From contig JAFLCE010000037.1 in the NCBI GenBank assembly GCA_017303655.1, positions 1 through 37,152 on the forward strand: a DNA stretch of 37,152 bases. The letters run 5' to 3'. Both the position numbers and the translations under genes were made by a program. The notes under the pieces were generated by a model. That model did no database searches, was not told the DNA's origin, and was given only the letters and a program-made list of their open reading frames with translations. Origin of the DNA: Anaerolineae bacterium. Its GTDB lineage: Bacteria; Chloroflexota; Anaerolineae; Anaerolineales; Villigracilaceae. Positions 1-7,330 of this stretch are shown here, one piece after another. The stretch's first letter is position 1. Every line of letters starts with the position of its first letter.

Positions 1-108
1 AAATGTATGATCGAACACGGCGCCGGGGTTCCGTTCTTCGGCTTCCAGCATCAGAAGGCCCAGTGCCTTGAGCAGGGCCATATCGCCGTTTATCTTTACC
101 TGAAGGAA
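1..108 (-). pseudogene. Fragment of a YdeP/FdhF-like molybdopterin oxidoreductase
   Basis: The minus strand from about 108 down to 1 reads FLQVKINGDMALLKALG and onward to NPGAVFDHTF, 33 codons from the Val at 97-99 to the window edge. This pattern (VKINGD-ALLK, then a LEAEE-NPG-VFDH block) is typical of the large subunit of formate-dehydrogenase-like molybdopterin oxidoreductases of the YdeP/FdhF group. The frame hits an in-frame TAG a few codons upstream, so no start exists here and the gene is cut on its 5' side. The stretch directly 5' of it encodes an unrelated histidine kinase. The 3' part lies outside the window. Family assignment is from recall of the motif. Confidence 0.5.
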
Positions 109-1097
109 TACCTATTGGAATTAAAAACTCTCTCTGCGAGCAGTTTCAGGTTGCATTTCTTAAGTTCCAGTTTCTGAATGCTGTTCTCAATTTTGGAAAG
201 ATCGAGGATGGAATTCAGAGTGTTTCCCAGTCTTTTTCCCGAAGAGTAGATTTTGTCTATAAGAGACTGCTGGTAGTCGGATAATCTTTCCTGCTTCAAG
301 AGTTCGGCGTATCCAACAATGCCGGTGAGCGGAGTTCTGATCTCATGGCTCATATTAGCAAGAAAGGAGGATTTTATTTTGCTTATCTCTTCAGCTTTAA
401 GTTTTGCCGCAAGAATTGCCCCCTCGTAGAGTTTCCTTTCAGAAATATCGAAAGCAACGAGAACGAATCCTTTAAGTTTGTTGCCATTCTCGAAGAGGGG
501 TGAGCCGGAAATAACAACGGGTAGCTTCTCCCCGCCTTTCTTCACTATTTCCATTTCTGTTTTGGGAAAGAACGGATTGCCGTCTTCCACAAGGTGATTT
601 TTCCAACCGGCAAAGAAATCGAAATCGAACAGCCGGTTAATCTTCATTGATTTAAGTTCAGTCTCGGAGTATCCCAGAATTTGTATTGCCGAGGTATTGA
701 CATTGGTGATGGCAGAATCCATATCGATAACGATCAACGAATCGTTGATTGAACTGAGTACACTCTCGAGGTAATTCTTCGATTTCTCGAGTTCAATCTT
801 TTCAAGAAGCTCATATCGCTTTTTATCGAGATCGAGGAATATTCTCACTTTGGTTGTCAGGAAGAATGGATTAAAGGGTTTCGTAACAAAATCCACAGGC
901 AGCACCTTCTTGACCATGTCTTCGGTGAGACCGGCGTCTTTGGCTTGCGGCATGGCAAGGATCTGTTTGAGGGTGAAGCCTTTTGCCATTCCGATCATGG
1001 GGTTCTTGGAGATGCCGGGGATATGCTTCTCCAGAACTTTCACGGCGCCGGTGTCTTCCAGAATGTCGCCTACGGTGGTATCCATTGTGTATGCCAT
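96..1097 (-). CDS. Chimeric ORF: small helical domain joined to receiver-tail/PAS/HisKA kinase fragment
   Basis: The 333-residue frame starts at an ATG with a good AAGGAG about 8 bases upstream. Residues 1-66 form a small helical domain (VLEKHIPGI, NPMIGMAKGFTLKQI) of a kind I recall as a complete small protein in anaerobes. From residue 67 the sequence changes abruptly to VDFVTKPFNPFF, the last strand of a response-regulator receiver domain, then a PAS domain (about 105-225) and a HisKA helix with the phospho-accepting His251 in SHEIRTP. It stops at residue 333, before any ATP-binding domain. The kinase part is visibly more AT-rich than the first part. A kinase lacking both the receiver start and the catalytic domain cannot signal normally. 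I read the joins near 895-905 and 98-110 as artificial or recombinational, not as a working fusion. Confidence 0.6.
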   Translation of the reverse strand: MAYTMDTTVGDILEDTGAVKVLEKHIPGISKNPMIGMAKGFTLKQILAMPQAKDAGLTEDMVKKVLPVDFVTKPFNPFFLTTKVRIFLDLDKKRYELLEKIELEKSKNYLESVLSSINDSLIVIDMDSAITNVNTSAIQILGYSETELKSMKINRLFDFDFFAGWKNHLVEDGNPFFPKTEMEIVKKGGEKLPVVISGSPLFENGNKLKGFVLVAFDISERKLYEGAILAAKLKAEEISKIKSSFLANMSHEIRTPLTGIVGYAELLKQERLSDYQQSLIDKIYSSGKRLGNTLNSILDLSKIENSIQKLELKKCNLKLLAERVFNSNRYSFR

Positions 1098-1119
1098 TTT
1101 ATGCTCCTTGGTTGGGTGG

Positions 1120-1137
1120 GTGTGAAACGCTTCACAC
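1120..1137. promoter_or_regulatory. Perfect CRP-type operator (TGTGA-N6-TCACA)
   Basis: GTGTGAAACGCTTCACAC is a 7+7 inverted repeat with a 4-base centre and matches TGTGA-N6-TCACA exactly. It lies 22 bases upstream of the ATG at 1097. A TATAAT on the minus strand at 1151-1146 places it right at the expected transcription start, a position that usually means repression. The regulator is unknown. The Crp/Fnr protein encoded at 27637 is one candidate but would more likely bind the palindrome at 28381. Confidence 0.55.
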
Positions 1138-1227
1138 GGTCTCTTATTATAAACAGTTGGTTGAAATAAATCTTATGAACTTTCTCTGCTCTAGTGAGGG
1201 CTTAGCCCTCACCAGAGCCAAAAGGAT

Positions 1228-1452
1228 TTACTTGCTCACAGACTGCAAGTACAACTCTTCCACTTTTTTGCGCGCCCATGCGGTTTGACGTAGAAACTTG
1301 AGGCTCGATTTGATGCTTGGGTCATTCGTAAAGCATTTGATCGGGATGCGTTTACCCAGTTCTTCCCAGCCGTATTGACTGACCAACTGGGTAACTATCA
1401 TTTCAAGCGTAATACCGTGCAGGGGATTCTTGGGTTGGGAAGTTTCTGTCAT
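1228..1452 (-). CDS. VF530-family (DUF2132) DNA-binding protein
   Basis: This 74-residue protein carries the family signature almost end to end: [43 protein letters not shown] and a KVEELY tail. VF530 proteins are small, mostly helical and described as double-stranded DNA-binding, without a firm physiological role. The ATG at 1452 is preferred because GAAGGA lies 9 bases upstream. A TTG two codons earlier would only add Met-Leu. The gene stands alone between intergenic stretches of about 130 and 190 bases and shows no clear operon partner. The length is normal for the family and nothing appears broken. Confidence 0.85.
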   Translation of the reverse strand: MTETSQPKNPLHGITLEMIVTQLVSQYGWEELGKRIPIKCFTNDPSIKSSLKFLRQTAWARKKVEELYLQSVSK

Positions 1453-1646
1453 AAGCAATCATCCTTCAATCATAAAAAGAATAAATACAAGCAATGCTTT
1501 CATAGGTCAACTCCCTATTAATCATACCCGTTATCTTGTAGAGATGCTGCAAGTCAGACGATGCCTGAACAGGAATACAATCACTCAATGGCATGACCAT
1601 ATGCGGGTACAATCACAAAAGGCTCATCTTTAGGAAGGATAACAAA

Positions 1647-2813
1647 ATGAGAAAAAACATCATAATGACCCTGCTAGTAGCTAGCCTTCTATCGGCTTGC
1701 GGCATTAACCCGTTCATCCCCACGCCTACGACTACATTCACTGCCACCCTGGCACCCCCAACGATTCTGCCAACGACTACAGCCACGTTCACCCCCACAG
1801 CCACACCCACCCTCACACCCACTCAAACCCCGATTCCCTCGCCAACCCTTGAGGTTCCACCGTTGGATACTGCCATCCCTGTTCCGCCGGGTGTCTTTGA
1901 TCTTCGCGAGGGATTCTTCTCAAGTGAGGGCATCGACTCGCTCCTCTTCATGCATCAAACCATTTTTCTGGATGATCTGCGTGATTTTTATATAACCGAA
2001 TTAACCAACCGCGGCTGGACCTGGGTCTATACCGAAGAAGGCTCATCCCATATCCCTGCAACAGGGGCGCGGCTCTTGATTCTCGAATTCAAGAAAGACG
2101 GACAAAAACTGGGCATATTGGCATACGGATCTGAAGAAGGCGGCGCGCTCGTCTCTGCGGCGGTCGGCTTTAGCGGATATTTTCAGTTCGGAGCTCTGGT
2201 AATTAGTTCAGTAGATGGCACGGTTTCTTCACCATCACCCGAAGAGATTCAACCAGCTTCCATGAAATTCTCCTCGCCATTCCTGAGTTTCAACCATCCA
2301 TCCCATTGGGTGGCACAAGACCGACTCATGCAAAGATTTTATGGCGACGATAATAGTACCTACCTACTTGAAGGGGAAACGACCTGCTCGGTCGAATTTG
2401 ACCCCTGTCTGGTTGCTTTTGCCAATTTATCGAACAGCCATTTCGATGTGCCTGTTTCCATCCGCCTCTGGTCTGACCTCGCCGGATTGACCCTCGAAGA
2501 AGCAGATGCCCTACGCTGGCAGCAATTAAATTCCCCTTCCAATCCGTATCGCTTCCCCGAAGATGTAGCAGTGCCGGGTTCGTTGACATCGCTCGAAACC
2601 CGCAATTTTACGCTTGTAGATGGCACACCCGCCCTTCAACGCATCTATCAATGGAAGCAGCTTAAATTTAGCGGCATCATGATCGGCACATACACCCTTT
2701 TTTCAACCCCAAGCGGTTATATCGAATTCCACACCGACTACCGCAGCGATGAATGGGACTTTATGAAGCCGCTCATTGAACAAGTCAACGCCAGCATGTC
2801 TGCCCAACCCTAG
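1647..2813 (+). CDS. Secreted lipoprotein with Pro/Thr-rich linker, unknown function
   Basis: 388 residues. The start at 1647 is chosen because AGGAAGG sits 8 bases upstream and because it places a clean lipoprotein signal at the N-terminus: basic MRKN, a hydrophobic run, then lipobox LLSAC. The Cys is followed by a tract of about 50 residues of Pro/Thr repeats (TPT, TATPTLTPTQTP), typical of Chloroflexota cell-surface lipoproteins. The remaining ~320 residues are globular with no transmembrane segment. The first part (FSSEGIDSLLFM, LRDFYITELTNRGWTW) resembles lipoproteins in which a predicted small fold follows the linker. I recognise no catalytic motif. A TACAAT -10 candidate lies at 1608-1613. 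The gene converges on the lipoprotein at 2831 with an 17-base gap. Confidence 0.85.
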   Translation: MRKNIIMTLLVASLLSACGINPFIPTPTTTFTATLAPPTILPTTTATFTPTATPTLTPTQTPIPSPTLEVPPLDTAIPVPPGVFDLREGFFSSEGIDSLLFMHQTIFLDDLRDFYITELTNRGWTWVYTEEGSSHIPATGARLLILEFKKDGQKLGILAYGSEEGGALVSAAVGFSGYFQFGALVISSVDGTVSSPSPEEIQPASMKFSSPFLSFNHPSHWVAQDRLMQRFYGDDNSTYLLEGETTCSVEFDPCLVAFANLSNSHFDVPVSIRLWSDLAGLTLEEADALRWQQLNSPSNPYRFPEDVAVPGSLTSLETRNFTLVDGTPALQRIYQWKQLKFSGIMIGTYTLFSTPSGYIEFHTDYRSDEWDFMKPLIEQVNASMSAQP

Positions 2814-2830
2814 CGCGGACAAGCCCAGTT

Positions 2831-3259
2831 CTATTCCACGATCAGGGTGTATTCCATCTGCCCGGTCTGCCCGCTGACCATGGTGCCAACGCAAGAGACA
2901 AAGACCGTGAATGTGAAGCTGCCAGTTTCTTCTGGCACGCCGCGGATCGTGAATGAGTCGTCGCCATCTACAAAGACTAGTTCCAGCCCGGCGGGCAGTG
3001 TGTCTTCTGAAAGGAAAACGCTGTTGATCGGGGTGATGTTGTCGCTGACGCGGATCTCCACCTCGTAATCGACACCCAGCTCCCCCTTTGGCAGAGAGGC
3101 GGGTTCGATCTTGAGCGGTGTCGTCACCTCCGGGAAAATATAGTCGGGAGTCGGCGCCGCTGCAGTGGGAGTCAACGCTTTGCAAGCAAAGGATGCCAGT
3201 AAGATCAGCACTATGATTGCCAATAAGAAGGGTTTGTTATTTTTCATCAGATCTTTCAT
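2831..3259 (-). CDS. Small lipoprotein with putative Ig-like domain
   Basis: 142 residues with an N-terminal signal ending in lipobox LASFAC, so it should be lipid-anchored outside the cytoplasmic membrane. After a short Ala/Thr/Pro linker the body (about residues 45-142) has the layout of a bacterial putative-Ig (He_PIG-like) fold: SLPKGELGVDYEVEIRV, LPAGLELV, then TIRGVPEETGSFTFTV. The LPAGL...I.G.P...G...F.V pattern is the hallmark. Such domains bind partners or act as spacers, and no enzymatic site is seen. SD AAAGGTGA precedes the ATG at 3259. An alternative Met four codons on would also keep the signal. It converges with the lipoprotein ending at 2813. Confidence 0.8.
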   Translation of the reverse strand: MKDLMKNNKPFLLAIIVLILLASFACKALTPTAAAPTPDYIFPEVTTPLKIEPASLPKGELGVDYEVEIRVSDNITPINSVFLSEDTLPAGLELVFVDGDDSFTIRGVPEETGSFTFTVFVSCVGTMVSGQTGQMEYTLIVE

Positions 3260-3293
3260 GTGTCACCTTTGGTTGCGCGGATCGGCGCGAAGT

Positions 3294-4355
3294 TTATATC
3301 AACGCCTCAAAATCATATTCAATAAAAGGCAGATTCTGCTCAATGCGGGGCTTGCGGTTTCGCATGAAGTTGGCGATCCACATATGACCATCGCTGTTGA
3401 TGTCGAAACCGGGAGTCTGTTTAAAGCGTTCGAGTACCCAGTGCTCAACGCCATCGATCTGAAAATCTCGATGGACCACGGCATACAGTTCAAGCTCGCG
3501 CAATTTAAGAAAGGCAGGGATCTCTTTCAGCCACGCAGGCGACAAGCTATAGGCTTGACGATAGCCTCGCAGAAAATGGGTCATAAACTCATGCGTAAAA
3601 GAGGCGGAGTCTTTGAATCCCAGTTCTTCAGCATCCATTGAAATATAGAAGAGCACGATGGCAATGTCGTTGATAAACCAACTGTAGGCGCAGTCGTCGA
3701 AGTCAAAGAGCGTCAGCGCCCCATCCGCATCCATGAAGAAGTTATTTTGATGGGCATCTTGATGGACAAGACCATAGGATGTTTTATCTTTAGGCAGGGC
3801 ATGGATATGCTCGAGCAGGGACAAATAGTTCTGATGCGCGCGGACTTCCGCCTTGGGCAGGTACAGCTCAATAAAATTCAGGCTGACATCGTTCCATTCC
3901 GGGCGTCGCCAGGCAGGCACGGGTTGATAGTCCACGGTTAGGGCATGCATCTTGCCAAGCAGCCTGCCGTAGTTTTCGTAACGGGTGGACGTCCACCCGG
4001 CAACCCAGGGCTGTTGACCTTTCGCTTTGATAAATGCCGTGGCTAAAAATTGACCGCCCTGCGCGTCGTCAATGACTTCTACCAGCTTCCCGTTTTCAGA
4101 GGGAATCGCCCGCGCCACCGAGACGCCACCCCGCGCCAGATAATTGATCCAATCCAATTCGCCTTGAATGAGCGCTTCGCTCTTGCGAAAGCTGTGACCA
4201 ATGCGCAGAATGAAGCCCTGCCCCTCGCGCTCGAATTCGTAGATTATGCTCTCGAAGGAATCAAGCAAGTGGATCGCATCGCGAGCGATGCCATAACGGC
4301 GCATGGCTTCGTGCAAGATCGTGTCGTTATATCGGTCAATGATTTGCTGGTCCAT
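3294..4355 (-). CDS. APH-fold phosphotransferase (aminoglycoside/choline/homoserine kinase-like)
   Basis: 353 residues, the normal length for the aminoglycoside-phosphotransferase/ChoK-like fold. The catalytic loop reads LVHQDAHQNNFF, fitting the HxDxxxxN motif with catalytic Asp200 and Asn205, followed by the metal-binding DFDD at 218-221. The N-lobe has EFEREGQGFILRIGH in place of the usual ATP-binding strands. The family phosphorylates small hydroxyl substrates. The sequence does not say which one, and a resistance role should not be assumed. No signal peptide, so cytosolic. The start at 4355 lacks an SD, but a -10-like TAGCAT ends 7 bases before it (4363-4368), so the mRNA may be leaderless. 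Confidence 0.85.
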   Translation of the reverse strand: MDQQIIDRYNDTILHEAMRRYGIARDAIHLLDSFESIIYEFEREGQGFILRIGHSFRKSEALIQGELDWINYLARGGVSVARAIPSENGKLVEVIDDAQGGQFLATAFIKAKGQQPWVAGWTSTRYENYGRLLGKMHALTVDYQPVPAWRRPEWNDVSLNFIELYLPKAEVRAHQNYLSLLEHIHALPKDKTSYGLVHQDAHQNNFFMDADGALTLFDFDDCAYSWFINDIAIVLFYISMDAEELGFKDSASFTHEFMTHFLRGYRQAYSLSPAWLKEIPAFLKLRELELYAVVHRDFQIDGVEHWVLERFKQTPGFDINSDGHMWIANFMRNRKPRIEQNLPFIEYDFEALI

Positions 4356-4368
4356 GCGGCTTATGCTA
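4356..4368 (-). promoter_or_regulatory. Possible leaderless promoter of the APH-fold gene
   Basis: TAGCAT on the minus strand (4368-4363) ends 7 bases before the ATG at 4355. There is no SD sequence in the short leader. The hexamer is only a moderate match to TATAAT, so this is the weakest of the leaderless candidates in the window. Confidence 0.35.
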
Positions 4369-4406
4369 CTCGATTATGCGAGAATTACAACCCCTCCCAG
4401 TGTTTA

Positions 4407-4437
4407 GACTTCCGAAGTCTTGTAGACTTCGGAAGTC
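4407..4437. repeat. Paired REP-like palindromes GACTTC(C/G)GAAGTC
   Basis: Two 13-base palindromes, GACTTCCGAAGTC at 4407-4419 and GACTTCGGAAGTC at 4425-4437, lie in opposite orientation five bases apart. Together they form a larger hairpin, the layout of a REP doublet. The same unit recurs at 4782-4794 and inside the transposase gene near 11.1 kb. Confidence 0.8.
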
Positions 4438-4456
4438 TACGTCATACCTAACCTAC

Positions 4457-4717
4457 TCATTCATCAGCACGGACGAACTTCACCCACTTCTTGTTTACAT
4501 CCAAACCCACGATCTTCCAGCCAGCATTTGCCCATGCGCGCTTGTTGACGTGGTTGCCTTCTGTCTCATGATCCCACCAGCGCCGGTCTTCATACGCGGA
4601 CGCTGGCAGTTTACTGTTCAATATTCTTTCAATCTCTTCAAAACGAAGCGTCACTTCTCTTTGGCTTTCAGGAAGATCACGCAGATAATTTTCAAGCGGA
4701 CTATATTTACCAGGCAT
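4457..4717 (-). CDS. Small hypothetical protein, DUF7662-like
   Basis: 86 residues, cytosolic, with a good AAAGGA ahead of the ATG at 4717. Visible pattern: KYSPLENYLRDLP, LRFEEIERILNSKLPASAY, then RRWWDHE...HVNKRAWANAGWKI. The Y-PL-YL start, the FEEIE-IL...LP-SA segment and the W/H-rich second half recall the DUF7662 group of small proteins. I am moderately sure of that name and no function is established. It sits between REP-like palindromes at 4407-4437 and 4782-4794, so the gene is bracketed by the same repeat family found around the RAYT transposase. Confidence 0.7.
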   Translation of the reverse strand: MPGKYSPLENYLRDLPESQREVTLRFEEIERILNSKLPASAYEDRRWWDHETEGNHVNKRAWANAGWKIVGLDVNKKWVKFVRADE

Positions 4718-4781
4718 GACTATCCTTTCTTTTCTCTCTTAGCGCCAATCCCGAGGGTCGTAGCATGGACATTCGAGTTCA

Positions 4782-4794
4782 GACTTCCGAAGTC
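4782..4794. repeat. Single REP-like palindrome GACTTCCGAAGTC
   Basis: A single copy of the 13-base palindrome found in pairs at 4407-4437 and in the transposase gene. It lies just outside the stop codon of the gene ending at 4800. Confidence 0.75.
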
Positions 4795-4799
4795 TTAGT

Positions 4800-5300
4800 T
4801 TATTCCACAGATAGGCTATGGCTCAACCACAAGGCTGCTAACAGATAATGATCGGATTCGGGCTTGCTCTTCTGCGCGGACAAGTCCGTTGCCAATTGAT
4901 CGAACTCGGGCGTATCCTCCCCCTGCACAAAGCCATAACGCGCCTGCTGCCAGCCCCAGCTTTCAGGGACGGGGATGTTGGCTTCCCGCGCCGCCTTCGC
5001 AAGCGACTCGATCAACTCGTGTTGTTTCTCTGCCCATAAGCAGATGATCGCCTCCGCAAGCAGCTCGTTGACCTTGAATTCTTTAATCACCTGTATTTTT
5101 GCCATCTGTGGCGGAATGCTTTGAAAGGAACGAAACCCATTCACTTGGATGGTCTTCTTGAGAATATCCAACGCAAATTTATTTAGTTCTGGCGAAGCCT
5201 TGGGGTAGTGACCGAGCGCCTCCGCCACCACCAGTTGACGATACTCATCGTCCATCATTTCATTAACTTCGATCCACGGCAGTACATTTGTTTCTGTCAT
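4800..5300 (-). CDS. Hypothetical helical cytosolic protein
   Basis: 166 residues with no signal peptide or membrane segment. AAAGGAG lies about 6 bases before the ATG at 5300, so the start is secure. The composition suggests an all-helical protein: long stretches such as ELNKFALDILKKTIQ and VNELLAEAIICLWAEKQHELIESLAKAARE, with a Trp-rich turn (PESWGWQQARYGF) in the middle. I recognise no family and see no metal or catalytic motif. The next gene upstream is on the other strand, and the REP palindrome at 4782-4794 lies just downstream of the stop. Confidence 0.75.
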   Translation of the reverse strand: MTETNVLPWIEVNEMMDDEYRQLVVAEALGHYPKASPELNKFALDILKKTIQVNGFRSFQSIPPQMAKIQVIKEFKVNELLAEAIICLWAEKQHELIESLAKAAREANIPVPESWGWQQARYGFVQGEDTPEFDQLATDLSAQKSKPESDHYLLAALWLSHSLSVE

Positions 5301-5336
5301 TGTTTCTCCTTTGAATTCAAACTAACCCCTCCCAGC

Positions 5337-5355
5337 CTCCCCCAAAGGGGAGGGG
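5337..5355. other. Short GC hairpin in spacer
   Basis: CCTCCCC AAA GGGGAGG forms a 7-base stem with a 3-base loop, preceded by CCCCTCCC which could pair alternatively. There is no T-run, so a terminator role is uncertain. It may be a short interspersed element. Confidence 0.35.
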
Positions 5356-5481
5356 ATAAAGTCCTTACGCAACAAACTGTTAGTTCGTGGTCTATAGGGA
5401 TGCAAACCAGATTTCGGTAGTTGTAATTTGAAAAATTTGTTGTACACTGATTATAAACATTTATTCATAGGAGAGTGAAAA

Positions 5482-5934
5482 ATGAATATATATAGAAAAT
5501 TATTTAATGATAGCGGCATACAAAAACTGGACGAAGAGATAGATCCGATTAAAAAAGTGGGAATGGCGTTACGTGAATATGTTCCTGTAGACGTTACTGC
5601 ATTTTACTTAACTTTCTTTTCTGCCGCCGCTGGGCAACCCGAACCAGACAAATCATTAGCCCAATTTACAATCCTTCCAATTCTTGGATTAATTGCTACC
5701 TTTATAGTCAGTATCGCAAAAAATATAGATAGTAAATCTGAAGAACCTAAATGGTGGAAAAAAACACATTGGGGTGGCGTATTTGTCTCAACACTTGCAT
5801 TTGTTGGTTGGTTGTATGTATCTGGCGGACATTTCGGTACATTTGTATTCAAGCCTTTTTTTATTGCAATGGGCTTTACGTTTTTAGGGATAGTCGTCCC
5901 GGTAGTTTATGGACTTCTTAAAAAACCTAGTTGA
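5482..5934 (+). CDS. Hypothetical four-helix membrane protein
   Basis: 150 residues starting at an ATG with AGGAGA 7 bases upstream. About four hydrophobic segments are visible: near residues 36-52, 66-82 (ILPILGLIATFIVSI), 98-114 (GGVFVSTLAFVGWLYV) and 122-146. The cytoplasmic-looking N-terminus is charged. No family is recognised. The gene is clearly more AT-rich than its neighbours, which may mean recent acquisition. It ends with a TGA, and the same frame reopens 12 bases later in the next ORF, so the two could be one longer membrane protein split by a stop codon or a two-gene unit. Confidence 0.7.
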   Translation: MNIYRKLFNDSGIQKLDEEIDPIKKVGMALREYVPVDVTAFYLTFFSAAAGQPEPDKSLAQFTILPILGLIATFIVSIAKNIDSKSEEPKWWKKTHWGGVFVSTLAFVGWLYVSGGHFGTFVFKPFFIAMGFTFLGIVVPVVYGLLKKPS

Positions 5935-5946
5935 TTTTTTCAGGTC

Positions 5947-6267
5947 TTGCTTTTTTATTTATTAGCTGAGGTTATTGAAATAAACACTCAAAGTTTATTT
6001 GGTCCGGTTGGTGGTTTTGTAATAGCAGCTGCTTCTTATCTTTCTCCTTTTGGAGAAGTTGTATTCACCCTTATATTAGCAATCAGTGGAGTTGATGCTC
6101 CACTAAATTGCTGGCAAGCCATAGACGAATCATCTTCCAACATTGCTAGTGTTTGTTACCCATATAGTGACCCAATTTCTTTGCTCTTTTTATCAAACTT
6201 GCTTGTAGCAGGAGCAATAGGGCTTATTGTTTGGTTTATTATCAGCTCTTCAAAAAAAAGTAATTAG
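5947..6267 (+). CDS. Hypothetical small membrane protein, TTG start
   Basis: 106 residues in the same frame as the preceding gene, separated from it by one TGA and three or four codons. The only start in the right place is the TTG at 5947, with no usable SD (AGG ends one base before it). Hydrophobic helices are seen at about 17-32, 36-50 and 80-100, with a Cys-containing loop between (LNCWQAIDESS, SVCYPYSD) and a basic tail SSKKSN. The absence of initiation signals fits translational coupling, readthrough, or a single gene interrupted by a stop. It shares the AT-rich composition of its neighbour. No family recognised. Confidence 0.5.
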   Translation: MLFYLLAEVIEINTQSLFGPVGGFVIAAASYLSPFGEVVFTLILAISGVDAPLNCWQAIDESSSNIASVCYPYSDPISLLFLSNLLVAGAIGLIVWFIISSSKKSN

Positions 6268-6360
6268 ATATCTTAATCTAACTTTTCACAACTCTCTCTT
6301 AAGCATCCTATCTAGCACGAACAAACCAACCTCTACCCCTTCGGGGCACTCGTCCCCAGC

Positions 6361-6385
6361 CCTCCCCCCCGTAGCGGACTGACTC
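6361..6385. repeat. Left copy of a direct repeat flanking the hydrolase gene
   Basis: CCTCCCCCCCGTAGCGGACT followed by GACTC. A near-identical copy, CCTCCCCCATAGCGGACT followed by GTGACTC, lies at 7195-7219. The two bracket the hydrolase gene, and this copy overlaps its stop codon. Confidence 0.6.
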
Positions 6386-7139
6386 ACCAATGTTTCCGAA
6401 TAAATTCGTGGGTTTTCATAGCTACCTCTTTCCACTCACTATCCAGTGTCACATCATGACCGCAGTTGTGCAAAGCCATAAGCGTCTTCTCCGTTGTACC
6501 CATATGATCATATGTAAATTGTGCGCTCTTGGGCGCAATCAGTCGGTCAAGCGTGCTATAGACGATCAGAACGGGAGAAAGGATGCCTGGCAACAAGTGC
6601 TGCACCCGTGCTCGCAAGCGTGCCATTTCATGGACGCCAAAAAGTGACACGGACGGATAGTGCCACAATCGATCCAGCGCATGCGGGTCGGTGGCAAAAT
6701 CAGGTGACTTGCGTATGATCGGCAGTAGATACTTGAGCATCGGCACGAGGTGGATGGCGACTCCTCCCGGCATTTTGACCAAGGGTGAATAGAGAATTAC
6801 GCCTTTTAGATCAGGGTGCTCCGCGGCTAGATGCAACGCGAGAAGGGACCCTAATGAAATGCCTGCTACAAAGACAGTCTGGCAGCGCGATTTCAGGTCC
6901 ATGAGAGCGGTGTCAACGTGCTGAGTCCAGTGCTGCCAGTGCTGTTGACTAAGATCAGCAATCGTTGTGCCATGACCAGGTAATAGAGGAGCAACAACCG
7001 TCAGCCCCTGCTGATGCAAAGCTTCTCCGACCAGCCTCACTTGAGTAGGGGAAGCAGTAAAGCCATGGATGAGCAATATACCTACGTCCCCGCCTGCTAA
7101 TTCAAAAGGAGAAGGATCAAGAGAGCTGGACGTCTTCAT
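6384..7139 (-). CDS. Alpha/beta hydrolase (carboxylesterase/monoacylglycerol lipase-like)
   Basis: 251 residues, the typical size for the Est30/monoacylglycerol-lipase group. The oxyanion-hole segment LLIHGFTASP comes first, then the nucleophile elbow GISLGS with Ser95, Asp198 in YSTLDRL and His228 in NCGHDV, completing a Ser-Asp-His triad. A cap region lies at about 120-180. No signal peptide, so cytosolic hydrolysis of short esters or monoacylglycerols is likely. The exact substrate is unknown. The SD before the ATG at 7139 is weak. The gene is tightly bracketed by a direct repeat of about 20 bases (6361-6385 and 7195-7219), which suggests it arrived as a unit. Confidence 0.88.
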   Translation of the reverse strand: MKTSSSLDPSPFELAGGDVGILLIHGFTASPTQVRLVGEALHQQGLTVVAPLLPGHGTTIADLSQQHWQHWTQHVDTALMDLKSRCQTVFVAGISLGSLLALHLAAEHPDLKGVILYSPLVKMPGGVAIHLVPMLKYLLPIIRKSPDFATDPHALDRLWHYPSVSLFGVHEMARLRARVQHLLPGILSPVLIVYSTLDRLIAPKSAQFTYDHMGTTEKTLMALHNCGHDVTLDSEWKEVAMKTHEFIRKHW

Positions 7140-7194
7140 TTATTACCATTACTACTTTCCAAATTCAGGGACAGTAACTTCTCCAGAATCTCAT

Positions 7195-7219
7195 CCTCCC
7201 CCATAGCGGACTGTGACTC
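7195..7219. repeat. Right copy of the direct repeat flanking the hydrolase gene
   Basis: CCTCCCCCATAGCGGACT followed by GTGACTC, matching the copy at 6361-6385 except for a two-base C difference, a G/A change and a two-base TG insertion. Confidence 0.6.
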
Positions 7220-7330
7220 CCTCAACACAATAACCATCACCTACAAGCATCACGATAGGTAAACAATATGCAGCAACTCTTATAGTCAATAACTACAATA
7301 CATTCTTATATATGTTTTATCTTAAACATC

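Noticed and set aside
3294-4355. Antibiotic-resistance phosphotransferase
   Set aside because: The APH fold also covers choline, homoserine and other kinases, and no resistance-gene context is present.
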